From Saccharopolyspora_C sp040643635 (GTDB lineage: Bacteria > Actinomycetota > Actinomycetes > Mycobacteriales > Pseudonocardiaceae): a stretch of 64,000 nt of DNA. Shown in pieces: positions 7,811-16,115 of this stretch. Under the pieces are notes generated by a model that saw only the letters and a list, made by a program, of their open reading frames with translations, did no database searches and was not told the origin of the DNA. The DNA lies in assembly GCF_040643635.1 (NCBI RefSeq), contig NZ_JBEYUS010000019.1, positions 21,253 through 85,252 of the forward strand, written 5' to 3'. Numbering within the stretch: position 1 is the first letter of the stretch; the number at the start of each line of letters is the position of its first letter. The translations under genes and the position numbers were made by a program.

Positions 7811-9691
7811 ATGGCGCCCACTGACCGGCTCTCGACGACGAGCAGCCCCCGGCCCGGGCTCAGCCTGGCCGGCGAGTTCCCCCGGCCGACCCACGAGCAG
7901 TGGCTGGAGCAGGTGGAGAAGGTCCTGCGCCGGACCGGCCGCATCCGCGAGGACGATCCCTCCCCGGAGGACGCCGCCGCACTGCTGGATTCCCCCGGGT
8001 ACGACGGCTTCGCGGTGCGGCCGCTGTACTCCGCCGGGGCGGACCTGCCGGACCCGGGAGTGCCCGGGTTCGCGCCGTTCGTGCGGGGCAGCAGGCCGCA
8101 GGGTTCGGTGCCGGAGGGCTGGGACGTGCGCCAGGCCCACGGCGGACCGGACGCGGCGGCGGTGAACCGGGCGATCCTCGCCGACCTCAACGGCGGCGTC
8201 ACCTCCTTGCTGCTGCGGCTCGGCGCGGGCGGGCTCGCGGTCGACGACCTCGGCGACGCGCTGCACGGCGTGCACCTGGACATGATCGGCGTGGTGCTCG
8301 ACGCCGGGGACGAGGCACCGGCCGCGTCCGCCGAGCTGCTGCGGCTCGCCGCCGAGCAGGGCGTGGCGCCCAGTGCGCTGCGCGGCAACCTCGGCGCCGA
8401 CCCGCTGGGCGTGCAGGCCCGCACCGGCCGGGAGAACGGCCCCGAGCAGGCGGTGGAGCTCGCACTCCGCTGCGTCGCGGAGCACCCCGGGCTGCAGGCG
8501 ATCACCGTGGACGCGCTGCCGTACCACGACGCGGGCGGCTCCGACGGCGAAGAGCTCGGCGCCTCGCTGGCGGCGGGCGTGACCTACCTGCGGTGGCTGA
8601 CCGAGGCGGGCCTGGACGCCGACACCGCGTGCGGACTGCTGGAGTTCCGCTACGCCGCGACCGCCGACCAGTTCCTCACCATCGCGAAGCTGCGCGCCGC
8701 ACGCCGCCTGTGGGAGCAGGTGGCGCGCCGTTGCGGTGCCGCGGAGCCCGCCCGCGCCCAGCGCCAGCACGCGGTCACCTCTTCGGCGATGCTGACCCGC
8801 CGCGACCCGTGGGTGAACATGCTGCGCTCCACGATCGCCACCTTCGCCGCCGGTGTCGGCGGGGCGCAGGCCATCACCGTGCAGCCGTTCGACGCGGCGA
8901 TCGGCGCCCCCGACGAGTTCTCCCTCCGCGTCGCCCGCAACACCCAGGCGCTGCTGCTCGACGAATCGCACCTGGCGCAGGTCATCGACCCGGCGGGCGG
9001 CTCCTGGTACGTGGAGTCGCTCACCGACGAACTCGCGCAGGCCGCGTGGCGGTGGTTCCAGGAGATCGAGGCCGCCGGTGGCCTGCCCGCCGCGCTGCGC
9101 TCCGGGACGGTCGCCGAGCGGCTCGCCGCGACCTGGGAGCGCCGCCGCGCCGGAATCGCCGACCGCACCGAACCGATCACCGGGGTCAGCGAGTTCCCGA
9201 ACCTCGCCGAAGAACCGCTGCGCCGCGCCCCGGCTCCGGCGGCGCCCGGCGGCGGGCTGCCGCGGGTGCGCTACGCCGAGGAGTTCGAGGCGTTGCGCGA
9301 CGCCGCCGACGCCTGCGCGCAGCGGCCCCGGGTCTTCCTCGCCACGCTCGGCCCGCTCGCCACCTACACGGCGCGGTCCTCGTTCGCGAGGAACCTGTTC
9401 GCCGCGGGCGGGCTGGACGCCGCCGAAGCCGGCCCGACCGAGTCCACCGCGGACGTGCTCGCCGCCTACGCCGAGAATCCGTCGCCGGTGGTGTGCCTGT
9501 GCTCGTCCGACAGGATCTACGGCGAGCGCGCCGCCGACACCGCGCGAGCCCTCAAGGAGGCGGGCGCGACGACGGTGCTGCTGGCCGGAAAACCCCGGGA
9601 TAGACCGTCCGAAGTGGACGATCTCGTGTTCACCGGCTGCGATGCCGTCGAGGTGCTGCGCGCGGCGCACCGCACGTTGGGAGTCGAGTGA
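7811..9691 (+). CDS. mutA: Methylmalonyl-CoA mutase small subunit
   Basis: The 626-residue small (beta) subunit of the adenosylcobalamin-dependent mutase that interconverts methylmalonyl-CoA and succinyl-CoA. It has the TIM-barrel mutase domain, for example SPGYDGFAVRPLYSAG near the N-terminus and SSAMLTRRDPWVNMLRST in the middle. Its C-terminal domain has lost the cobalamin-binding DxHxxG, as expected for this structural subunit. ATG 7811 starts the gene. Its stop codon overlaps the mutB start by one base, so translation is coupled. In actinomycetes the pathway feeds propionate into the citric acid cycle or supplies methylmalonyl-CoA for polyketides. Confidence 0.96.
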   Translation: MAPTDRLSTTSSPRPGLSLAGEFPRPTHEQWLEQVEKVLRRTGRIREDDPSPEDAAALLDSPGYDGFAVRPLYSAGADLPDPGVPGFAPFVRGSRPQGSVPEGWDVRQAHGGPDAAAVNRAILADLNGGVTSLLLRLGAGGLAVDDLGDALHGVHLDMIGVVLDAGDEAPAASAELLRLAAEQGVAPSALRGNLGADPLGVQARTGRENGPEQAVELALRCVAEHPGLQAITVDALPYHDAGGSDGEELGASLAAGVTYLRWLTEAGLDADTACGLLEFRYAATADQFLTIAKLRAARRLWEQVARRCGAAEPARAQRQHAVTSSAMLTRRDPWVNMLRSTIATFAAGVGGAQAITVQPFDAAIGAPDEFSLRVARNTQALLLDESHLAQVIDPAGGSWYVESLTDELAQAAWRWFQEIEAAGGLPAALRSGTVAERLAATWERRRAGIADRTEPITGVSEFPNLAEEPLRRAPAPAAPGGGLPRVRYAEEFEALRDAADACAQRPRVFLATLGPLATYTARSSFARNLFAAGGLDAAEAGPTESTADVLAAYAENPSPVVCLCSSDRIYGERAADTARALKEAGATTVLLAGKPRDRPSEVDDLVFTGCDAVEVLRAAHRTLGVE

Positions 9692-11904
9692 TGGACCAGA
9701 GCATCCCGAACTTCGCCGACATCCCGCTGGACCGGGGCACCGAACCCGGGGCGCCCGCGAACTGGGATTCGGCGGTGCTGTCGGCGACCGGCAAGGAATC
9801 CGACGCGCTGGTGTGGGAGGCGCCCGAGGGCATCGGGGTGAAGCCGCTCTACACGGCCGCCGACACCGAGGACCTCGACTTCCTCGGCACCTACCCGGGC
9901 ATCGCGCCGTTCCTGCGCGGCCCGTACCCGACGATGTACGTCAACCAGCCGTGGACGGTGCGCCAGTACGCCGGTTTCTCCACCGCCGCGGCGTCGAACG
10001 CGTTCTACCGCCGCAACCTCGCCGCCGGGCAGAAGGGCCTGTCGGTGGCGTTCGACCTGGCGACCCACCGCGGCTACGACTCCGACCACCCGCGGGTGTC
10101 CGGCGACGTGGGCATGGCCGGGGTGGCGATCGACTCGATCTACGACATGCGCCAGCTGTTCGACGGGATTCCGCTGGACAAGATGAGCGTGTCGATGACG
10201 ATGAACGGCGCCGTGCTGCCGGTGATGGCGCTGTACATCGTCGCCGCCGAAGAGCAGGGCGTGGCACCGGAACAGCTCGCGGGGACCATCCAGAACGACA
10301 TCCTCAAGGAGTTCATGGTCCGCAACACCTACATCTACCCGCCGCAGCCGTCGATGCGGATCATCTCCGACATCTTCGCCTACACCTCGCGGCGGATGCC
10401 GAAGTTCAACTCGATCTCCATCTCCGGCTACCACATCCAGGAGGCCGGAGCGACGGCCGATCTGGAGCTCGCCTACACGCTCGCCGACGGTGTGGAGTAC
10501 CTGCGCGCCGGTGCGCAGGCCGGGTTGGACATCGACTCGTTCGCCCCGCGGTTGTCGTTCTTCTGGGGCATCGGGATGAACTTCGCGATGGAGGTCGCGA
10601 AGCTCCGCGCGGCGCGGTTGCTGTGGGCGAAGCTGGTGAAGGAATTCGGTGCGAAGAACCCGAAATCCCTGTCGTTGCGCACTCATTCGCAGACCTCCGG
10701 TTGGTCGTTGACCGCTCAGGACGTGTACAACAACGTGGCGCGCACCTGCGTGGAGGCGATGGCCGCCACCCAGGGCCACACCCAGTCGCTGCACACCAAC
10801 GCGCTCGACGAGGCGTTGGCACTGCCCACCGACTTCTCGGCGCGCATCGCGCGCAACACCCAGCTGCTGCTGCAGCAGGAGTCCGGCACCACCCGCGTGA
10901 TCGACCCGTGGGGCGGCAGCCACTACGTGGAGCGCCTCACCGCCGATCTCGCCGAGCGCGCCTGGGCGCACATCACCGAGGTCGAGGACGCCGGTGGCAT
11001 GGCGCAGGCGATCGACGCGGGCATCCCGAAGCTGCGCGTGGAGGAGGCGGCCGCGCGCACCCAGGCGCGGATCGACTCCGGACGGCAGCCGCTGATCGGC
11101 ATCAACAAGTACCGCTTCGACGGCGATGAGCAGATCGAGGTCCTCAAGGTCGACAACGCGGAGGTCCGCGCCGAGCAGCTGGACAAGCTGCGCCGGCTGC
11201 GGGAGGAGCGCGACGAGGCCGCCTGCCAGGACGCGCTGCGGCGCCTCACCGGCGCCGCCGAGGCCGCGATGTCCGACGAGCGGCCGGACGACCTGGACCA
11301 CAACCTGCTCACCCTCGCCGTGGACGCGGCGCGCGCGAAGGCGACCGTCGGCGAGATCTCCGACGCGATGGAGAAGGTCTTCGGCCGCCACGCCGGCCAG
11401 ATCCGTACGATTTCCGGGGTGTACCGGGAGGAAGCGGGGCCGTCGAAGTCCTTGGAGCGGGCGCTGGAGGTCGTCGAGCGCTTCGCCGAGGACGAGGGCC
11501 GTCGTCCCCGCATCCTGGTCGCCAAGATGGGCCAGGACGGCCATGACCGCGGCCAGAAGGTGATCGCGTCCGCGTTCGCCGACGTCGGCTTCGACGTGGA
11601 CGTGGGCCCGCTGTTCCAGACCCCGGCCGAGGTGGCCCGCCAGGCCGCCGAGTCCGACGTGCACATCGTCGGGGTGTCCTCGCTGGCCGCCGGGCACCTG
11701 ACGCTGGTACCCGCGCTGCGCGACGAGCTCGCCGCGGTCGGCCGCGAGGACATCATGGTCGTGGTCGGTGGCGTGATCCCGCCCGCGGACTTCGACGCGC
11801 TGCGCGAAGCGGGGGCGAGCGCGATCTTCCCGCCGGGCACGGTGATCGCGGACGCGGCGCTCGGCCTGCTGGAAGAACTCCGGACCCGGCTCGAACTCGA
11901 CTGA
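9691..11904 (+). CDS. mutB: Methylmalonyl-CoA mutase large (catalytic) subunit
   Basis: The 737-residue catalytic alpha subunit. The N-terminal TIM barrel includes the LFDGIPLDKMSVSMTMNGAV region and RTHSQTSGWSL. The C-terminal domain carries the cobalamin-binding motif GQDGHDRG (nt about 11530-11553), in which the His ligates cobalt. It also has the downstream GVSSLAAGH and VVVGGVIP loops of the B12 domain. ATG 9691 overlaps the mutA stop codon; GTG 9688 is a possible alternative. The heterodimer forms with MutA. The downstream meaB gene is separated by a 225-bp gap that holds a repeated structured element. Confidence 0.97.
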   Translation: MDQSIPNFADIPLDRGTEPGAPANWDSAVLSATGKESDALVWEAPEGIGVKPLYTAADTEDLDFLGTYPGIAPFLRGPYPTMYVNQPWTVRQYAGFSTAAASNAFYRRNLAAGQKGLSVAFDLATHRGYDSDHPRVSGDVGMAGVAIDSIYDMRQLFDGIPLDKMSVSMTMNGAVLPVMALYIVAAEEQGVAPEQLAGTIQNDILKEFMVRNTYIYPPQPSMRIISDIFAYTSRRMPKFNSISISGYHIQEAGATADLELAYTLADGVEYLRAGAQAGLDIDSFAPRLSFFWGIGMNFAMEVAKLRAARLLWAKLVKEFGAKNPKSLSLRTHSQTSGWSLTAQDVYNNVARTCVEAMAATQGHTQSLHTNALDEALALPTDFSARIARNTQLLLQQESGTTRVIDPWGGSHYVERLTADLAERAWAHITEVEDAGGMAQAIDAGIPKLRVEEAAARTQARIDSGRQPLIGINKYRFDGDEQIEVLKVDNAEVRAEQLDKLRRLREERDEAACQDALRRLTGAAEAAMSDERPDDLDHNLLTLAVDAARAKATVGEISDAMEKVFGRHAGQIRTISGVYREEAGPSKSLERALEVVERFAEDEGRRPRILVAKMGQDGHDRGQKVIASAFADVGFDVDVGPLFQTPAEVARQAAESDVHIVGVSSLAAGHLTLVPALRDELAAVGREDIMVVVGGVIPPADFDALREAGASAIFPPGTVIADAALGLLEELRTRLELD

Positions 11905-11935
11905 GGAGTCTTTTTTCCGAATGAGCTGCGTAGTG

Positions 11936-12091
11936 GGTCGGGTGGCGGAACCTCAGTTGCTTCCTCGCTGCGGGATCGATCTCCCAAGTGGCTCCGCCAC
12001 GAGGGAAATCGCTGTCCTCGCGAGGAAGCAACTGAGAACCCGCCGGTGGGAGCCCTACGTACGTGGTCGCCGCTCAGCGGCTCCGCCGCTG
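11936..12091 (+). repeat. Intercistronic two-hairpin repeat, copy A (mutB-meaB)
   Basis: One of three related elements in the window. It begins GGTCGGGTGGCGGAACC, 32 nt after the mutB stop. The main stem is a perfect 17-bp pair: CTCAGTTGCTTCCTCGC (11952-11968) with GCGAGGAAGCAACTGAG (12020-12036), over a 51-nt loop. A second hairpin, CAGCGGC-TCC-GCCGCTG, ends the element. Compared with copies B and C, the stem differs at four base pairs and every change is matched on the other arm. It has the same orientation as the flanking genes. Confidence 0.85.
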
Positions 12092-12129
12092 ACAAGACAA
12101 GTACCCAGCCCGCTCCGCAAGGACTCCTG

Positions 12130-13116
12130 ATGCCTCGCGAGATCGACGTCGCGGACTACGCCAAGGGCGTGCTGGAGGGTTCCCGCACGAAGCTGGCGCA
12201 GGCCATCACGCTGGTCGAGTCGACCAAGCCCGCGCACCGGGCCAAGGCCCAGGAGCTGCTCGTGCAGCTGCTGCCGCACAGCGGTGGCGCGCACCGGGTG
12301 GGCATCACCGGGGTGCCCGGGGTCGGCAAGTCCACGTTCATCGAGTCGCTCGGCACCTCGCTGACGGCGGCCGGGCACCGGGTGGCGGTGCTGGCGGTGG
12401 ACCCGTCCTCGACCCGGACCGGCGGCAGCATCCTCGGCGACAAGACGCGGATGGCGGCGCTGGCGGCGGATCCGGCGGCGTTCGTGCGCCCCTCCCCCTC
12501 GGCGGGGACGCTCGGCGGCGTCGCCCGCGCGACCCGGGAGACCATCGTGCTGATGGAGGCCGCCGGGTTCGACGTGGTGCTGGTGGAGACCGTCGGCGTC
12601 GGGCAGTCCGAGGTCACGGTGGCCGGCATGGTCGACTGCTTCCTGCTGCTGACGCTGGCGCGGACCGGCGACCAGCTGCAGGGCATCAAGAAGGGCGTGC
12701 TGGAGCTGGCCGACCTGGTGGCGGTGAACAAGGCCGACGGTCCGCACGAGATGGACGCGCGCAAGGCCGCCCGCGAGCTGCGCTCGGCGCTGCGGCTGCT
12801 CACCCCGGTCAGCGCGTCGTGGACGCCGCCGGTGGTGACGTGCAGCGGCCTCACCGGCACCGGGCTGGACTCGCTGTGGGAGCAGGTCGGGCAGCACCGG
12901 GCGACGCTGGCGGAGTCCGGCGAGCTGGCGGCGAAGCGCAGCCGCCAGCAGGTGGAGTGGACCTGGGCGCTGGTGCGCGACCAGCTCATGGCCGAGCTCG
13001 CGGCGCACCCGGCCGTCCGCGAGGTCGTCGACGACGTCGAGGCCGAGGTGCGCGCGGGAGAGCTCACCGCTTCCCTCGCCGCGGACCGCCTGCTGCGGGC
13101 GTTCCGGCGGGGCTGA
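12130..13116 (+). CDS. meaB: Methylmalonyl-CoA mutase-associated GTPase MeaB
   Basis: A 328-residue G3E-family P-loop GTPase, the bacterial counterpart of human MMAA. It gates cobalamin loading into the mutase and protects the enzyme. The Walker A motif GVPGVGKS is at residues 61-68, followed by the family segment VLAVDPSSTRTGGSILGDKTRM. The switch region VETVGVGQSE and the base-specificity motif NKAD are also seen. ATG 12130 follows a good AAGGA site; upstream in-frame starts fall inside the repeat element and are rejected. It lies downstream of mutAB on the same strand. Confidence 0.96.
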   Translation: MPREIDVADYAKGVLEGSRTKLAQAITLVESTKPAHRAKAQELLVQLLPHSGGAHRVGITGVPGVGKSTFIESLGTSLTAAGHRVAVLAVDPSSTRTGGSILGDKTRMAALAADPAAFVRPSPSAGTLGGVARATRETIVLMEAAGFDVVLVETVGVGQSEVTVAGMVDCFLLLTLARTGDQLQGIKKGVLELADLVAVNKADGPHEMDARKAARELRSALRLLTPVSASWTPPVVTCSGLTGTGLDSLWEQVGQHRATLAESGELAAKRSRQQVEWTWALVRDQLMAELAAHPAVREVVDDVEAEVRAGELTASLAADRLLRAFRRG

Positions 13117-13119
13117 TCG

Positions 13120-13354
13120 GGATTTCCGGGCTGCCGGGCTCTTCCCGACGAACGGAGGTGTCCGGCCTGGCCGGAGTTTCCGGGCGAACCGGGGCGTCCG
13201 CGCCGACCGGGGTTTCCGGGCTGACGCGCCCTGCCGCGTTAGCGGGGCCGCCCGCGTTAACGGGCCCTGCCGCGTTGACGGGGCCCGCCGGGCCGACGGG
13301 GCCTCGTGGGTTGACGGGGCCTCGTGGGTTGACGGGGTCTCGTGGGTTGACCGG
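13120..13354. repeat. Degenerate 18-bp tandem repeat array (about 13 units)
   Basis: Thirteen consecutive units of 18 bp, with one of 19 bp at 13156-13174, directly follow the meaB stop. The last three units (13301-13354) are nearly identical: GCCTCGTGGGTTGACGGG twice, then a two-base variant. Earlier units drift, for example GCCGCCCGCGTTAACGGG (13247-13264) and GGCGTCCGCGCCGACCGG (13193-13210). All end in a nACSGG-like core. The gradient from diverged to identical units suggests recent growth at the right end by slippage. A period of 18 also gives six-residue repeats in translation, but I see no credible gene. Confidence 0.85.
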
Positions 13355-13590
13355 GTTCGCTGATCCATGCCTCCATGCTCCCGGTTCGAACACCCGTTCA
13401 CCATTGCCGAATGGTGTGGCGGATCGCCCGTATCGGGTGATCGGAGACCGGGTTTTCCCGTGCATCGCAGCGTTCTCGGCGGGTTCGCCGGCCGCACCGG
13501 GCCGCGCGAGCGGAGCCCGGCAGCGCCCGCCGCCGGCCCGCGGGGGCGCCGCTCGAACGGCACGGGCACCCCGTGCCGGACAATGCGGCC

Positions 13591-13953
13591 ATGGACCTCA
13601 GCGTGGACCCCGGTTCCGGGGTGAGCCCGTTCGAGCAGGTGCGGTCCGGGATCGCCGAGCGGATCAACTCCGGGGAGCTGCCTGTGGGCGCGAAGCTGCC
13701 GACGGTGCGGGCGCTCGCGGCGGACCTGGGCATCGCGGCGAACACCGCCGCGAAGGCGTACCGCGAGCTGGAGCAGGCCGGGCTGATCGAGACCCGCGGC
13801 CGGGCGGGCACCTTCGTCGCCGCGTCCGGGGACCAGAGCAGCGGTCGCGCCGCCGAGGCCGCCGCCGCCTACGCGCGCACCACCCGCGACCTGGGCATCC
13901 CGCCGCAGGAGGCGCTCGCGATCGTCCGCGCCGCCCTCGGCCTCACCGGCTGA
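13591..13953 (+). CDS. GntR-family transcriptional regulator, YtrA-like
   Basis: A 120-residue regulator consisting almost only of the GntR winged helix: SPFEQVRSGIAERINSGEL, then LPTVRALAADLGIAANTAAKAY with the recognition helix at about residues 50-65. A short C-terminal tail replaces the large effector domain, which is typical of the YtrA subgroup that often controls ABC transporters. No transporter is adjacent here. ATG 13591 is chosen over GTG 13573 because it fits the family N-terminus. The target is unknown. Confidence 0.88.
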   Translation: MDLSVDPGSGVSPFEQVRSGIAERINSGELPVGAKLPTVRALAADLGIAANTAAKAYRELEQAGLIETRGRAGTFVAASGDQSSGRAAEAAAAYARTTRDLGIPPQEALAIVRAALGLTG

Positions 13954-14085
13954 CCCGCTGACCGCTCGACCGGCCGAGAACCCCACCGCCTCGCCGACTC
14001 ACCGGCTCAGCGCCTGACCGCCCCACCGGCCGACCGCCCCACCAGCCGACCGGCCGACCACCTCACCAGCAGCGAACGGCCCCGC
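13954..14085. other. Short low-complexity spacer
   Basis: A run of loosely repeated CCGACCGCCCCACC-type segments lies between the GntR gene and the convergent cyclase-family gene. No clear terminator hairpin or gene was seen. Confidence 0.4.
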
Positions 14086-14964
14086 TCAGAAGATCGCCAG
14101 CGGGTTGACCGGGACCCCGGTCGCGCCGTGCACCGGGATCGGTCCGATGGTCAGCAGGAACGCGGTCCGGCCGAGTTCGGCGCAGGTGGCGGCGAGCCCG
14201 TCCACCTGCACCGCGTCCACCAGCGGCATCCCGAGCCGGGCCAGGCCGATCTCGTGCAGCGCCAGTCCCCCCGGGACGCCGACCCGGTCCCCGATGTCGC
14301 CGCCGTAGAGGCTCACCTCGCGCTCGGCCATCCAGCGGACCGCGTCCGCGGTCAGGTGCGGCAGCTCGTCCTGCGGGTGCGCGCCCACCATCCAGCCGCC
14401 GCGGACGATCAGTGCGTCGCCGGAGTCGAGGTGCGCGCCGCTGCGCCGTTCCGCCGCGTCGAGGTCGTCCGCGGTGACCGCATGACCGGCGTCGAGGCGA
14501 TCGCCGGGCGCGAGGTCCAGCAGCACGCCGCGGGTGACGATGCCGTCGGCGAACGCGGTCGTGGAGCCGTGCCGGAGGGTGCCGCCCGCGACGGCCTCGC
14601 CGACCGGGACGCCCGGGTAGATCTCGCCGTCGACGGGGACGTGGCCGAGCGCGTCGAGGTGGGTCATGGTCGCCGAATGCGTGTTGATCACCAGCACGTC
14701 GGTGACGGCGATCGCGGGCGAGCCGTGCAGGCTCACTACCTGCTGCACCGGCGCGGGCATCGGGACCGGGGTGTGCGCGAGCGGGCCGCCGCCGGACAGC
14801 GGGACCGGGTGCAGCGGCTGGGCGAGGGACACGACCCGGCCAAGGCGGGCCTCCGCGACCGCGCGGGCCCGGACCTGGTCGGTGATGTGGTTGAGGGTGC
14901 CGAGCTCGTCGTCGGCTCCCCAGCGCCCCCGGTTGGTCGGGACGTCCGGATCTGCTGCGGTCAT
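14086..14964 (-). CDS. Cyclase family protein (kynurenine formamidase-like metal hydrolase)
   Basis: A 292-residue protein of the cyclase/kynurenine formamidase-like superfamily. The metal-binding core appears as NTHSATMTHLDALGHV (about residues 93-108), matching the family H..T.(H)xDxxxH pattern. The later segment LIVRGGWMVG and a terminal FLLTIGPIPVHGATG also fit. Members hydrolyse N-formyl or lactone-like substrates using a divalent metal; this substrate is unknown. ATG 14964 has an excellent GAGGAGG site. A palindrome lies about 55 bp upstream (15019-15034). Confidence 0.85.
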   Translation of the reverse strand: MTAADPDVPTNRGRWGADDELGTLNHITDQVRARAVAEARLGRVVSLAQPLHPVPLSGGGPLAHTPVPMPAPVQQVVSLHGSPAIAVTDVLVINTHSATMTHLDALGHVPVDGEIYPGVPVGEAVAGGTLRHGSTTAFADGIVTRGVLLDLAPGDRLDAGHAVTADDLDAAERRSGAHLDSGDALIVRGGWMVGAHPQDELPHLTADAVRWMAEREVSLYGGDIGDRVGVPGGLALHEIGLARLGMPLVDAVQVDGLAATCAELGRTAFLLTIGPIPVHGATGVPVNPLAIF

Positions 14965-15018
14965 GCCGCCTCCTCTCGCCGTGCGGGGCGCACGACGGCC
15001 CCACCCCCGCCATGCTAA

Positions 15019-15034
15019 TGAACAGGATCGTTCA
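15019..15034. promoter_or_regulatory. Palindromic operator candidate upstream of the cyclase gene
   Basis: TGAAC-AGGATC-GTTCA is a 5-bp inverted repeat around 6 nt, with near-symmetric flanks (AA...CT). The form is typical of TetR-family operators. No TetR gene is adjacent, so a distant regulator would be needed. Confidence 0.35.
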
Positions 15035-15229
15035 CTAGAGGAGGTGCCGGGCGCGGGTCGTGCCGCTCTCCTGCCGGCGGCGGAGCCCTCGGCGAACGAC
15101 CCCGAGCGACCGGCACCGCCGGGCCCCTCGCGATGACGTCGTTTCCTCCTGCCGCGGAGCGGTGCCGACGGTTCCCGCGACGAGGAGGACCGAGGTTCGC
15201 CGCCGCGCGCAACCAGGCGGGCCGAGCAG

Positions 15230-16069
15230 TCAGCCGTCGAGCTCGGCGAGCAGTTCGCGCAGCGGATCGGCGAGGTCCGGGTGCTCGCCCGTCTCGACGC
15301 CGTGCAGCGCCTGAGCGGCGGCGTAGCGCAACGCGGTGCGGCCGTCCGGTGCGTCGAGCACGTCGGCGAACGTCTCCCGCACCTTCGCGGCGATCGGCGG
15401 CACGAGCAGGCTGTGGCAGTACAGCGAAGCGGCGTCGGTGCCCGCGGGCCCGCGGCCCCACCGCTCCCAGTCCAGCAGCCCGAACCGCGGCCGGACCAGG
15501 TTCGCCCAGTGCAGGTCGCCGTGCACGGTGTCCCAGTGCTGGACGTCCAGCTCGTGGCCGAGCTTCTTCCGCACGGCCCGCTGGATGTCGGGTTCGTCGT
15601 TGCGCAGCCGCAGCGTCGGCACCATCCGGATCGTCTCCAGCGCGGTGCGCAGCTCCGACCACCACTGCTCAGGCAGGTCGACCTCGTCGCGCAGCACGTC
15701 GGTATCCGAGCAGCGCTGCCCCGGCACGAAGGTCATCAGCTCGGCGCGCTGCCGCCGCGTCTCCGCCAGTTCCCACTCCACCAGGCCGAGCACCCGCGGT
15801 TTGCGCACGCCGGTGATCGCGTTGGCGTCGGCGTTGCCGGTCCACCGGTCCCCTTCGGCCCACCGGATCTCCGCGGAGACCACTCGCAGCCAGCGCGGGC
15901 CTTCGGCGCCGAGCACGGCCGCGCCGATGGACCGCTGCCGCCACCCGAGGACCGGCTCGCCGACCACGCGCACCGCGAAGTGCTCCGCGGCCCGGTCCAG
16001 GTTCTGCCGCATCCAGTCGGCGAACAGCTCGTCGGAGTCGCCGGGGTCGTCGATCTCGTTCGGTGCCAT
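15230..16069 (-). CDS. Aminoglycoside phosphotransferase-fold (kinase-like) protein
   Basis: About 279 residues with the kinase-like phosphotransferase signature near the C-terminal third. VHGDLHWANLV contains the catalytic Asp and the metal-binding Asn, and GLLDWERWGRGP contains the second metal-binding Asp. The N-terminal lobe is divergent. Such orphan APH-fold proteins in actinomycetes phosphorylate varied small molecules, and real antibiotic resistance cannot be assumed. ATG 16069 is chosen; ATG 16087 is an in-frame alternative six codons upstream. It has no obvious operon partners. Confidence 0.8.
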   Translation of the reverse strand: MAPNEIDDPGDSDELFADWMRQNLDRAAEHFAVRVVGEPVLGWRQRSIGAAVLGAEGPRWLRVVSAEIRWAEGDRWTGNADANAITGVRKPRVLGLVEWELAETRRQRAELMTFVPGQRCSDTDVLRDEVDLPEQWWSELRTALETIRMVPTLRLRNDEPDIQRAVRKKLGHELDVQHWDTVHGDLHWANLVRPRFGLLDWERWGRGPAGTDAASLYCHSLLVPPIAAKVRETFADVLDAPDGRTALRYAAAQALHGVETGEHPDLADPLRELLAELDG

Positions 16070-16115
16070 CACTCGATCATGTGGCATCGGGTCCCGGCCC
16101 GCCCGGTCCGGGGGG

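Noticed and set aside
13064..13465. A Pro/Val/Asn/Gly repeat protein in the 18-bp array, collagen-like in other frames
   Set aside because: The repeats come from the 18-bp DNA period. No ribosome site or conserved flanks are seen and all frames look equally regular.
15044..15139. Small plus-strand frame after an AGGAGG sequence
   Set aside because: No family match, poor composition for a real peptide, and the purine run may be chance near the cyclase promoter.
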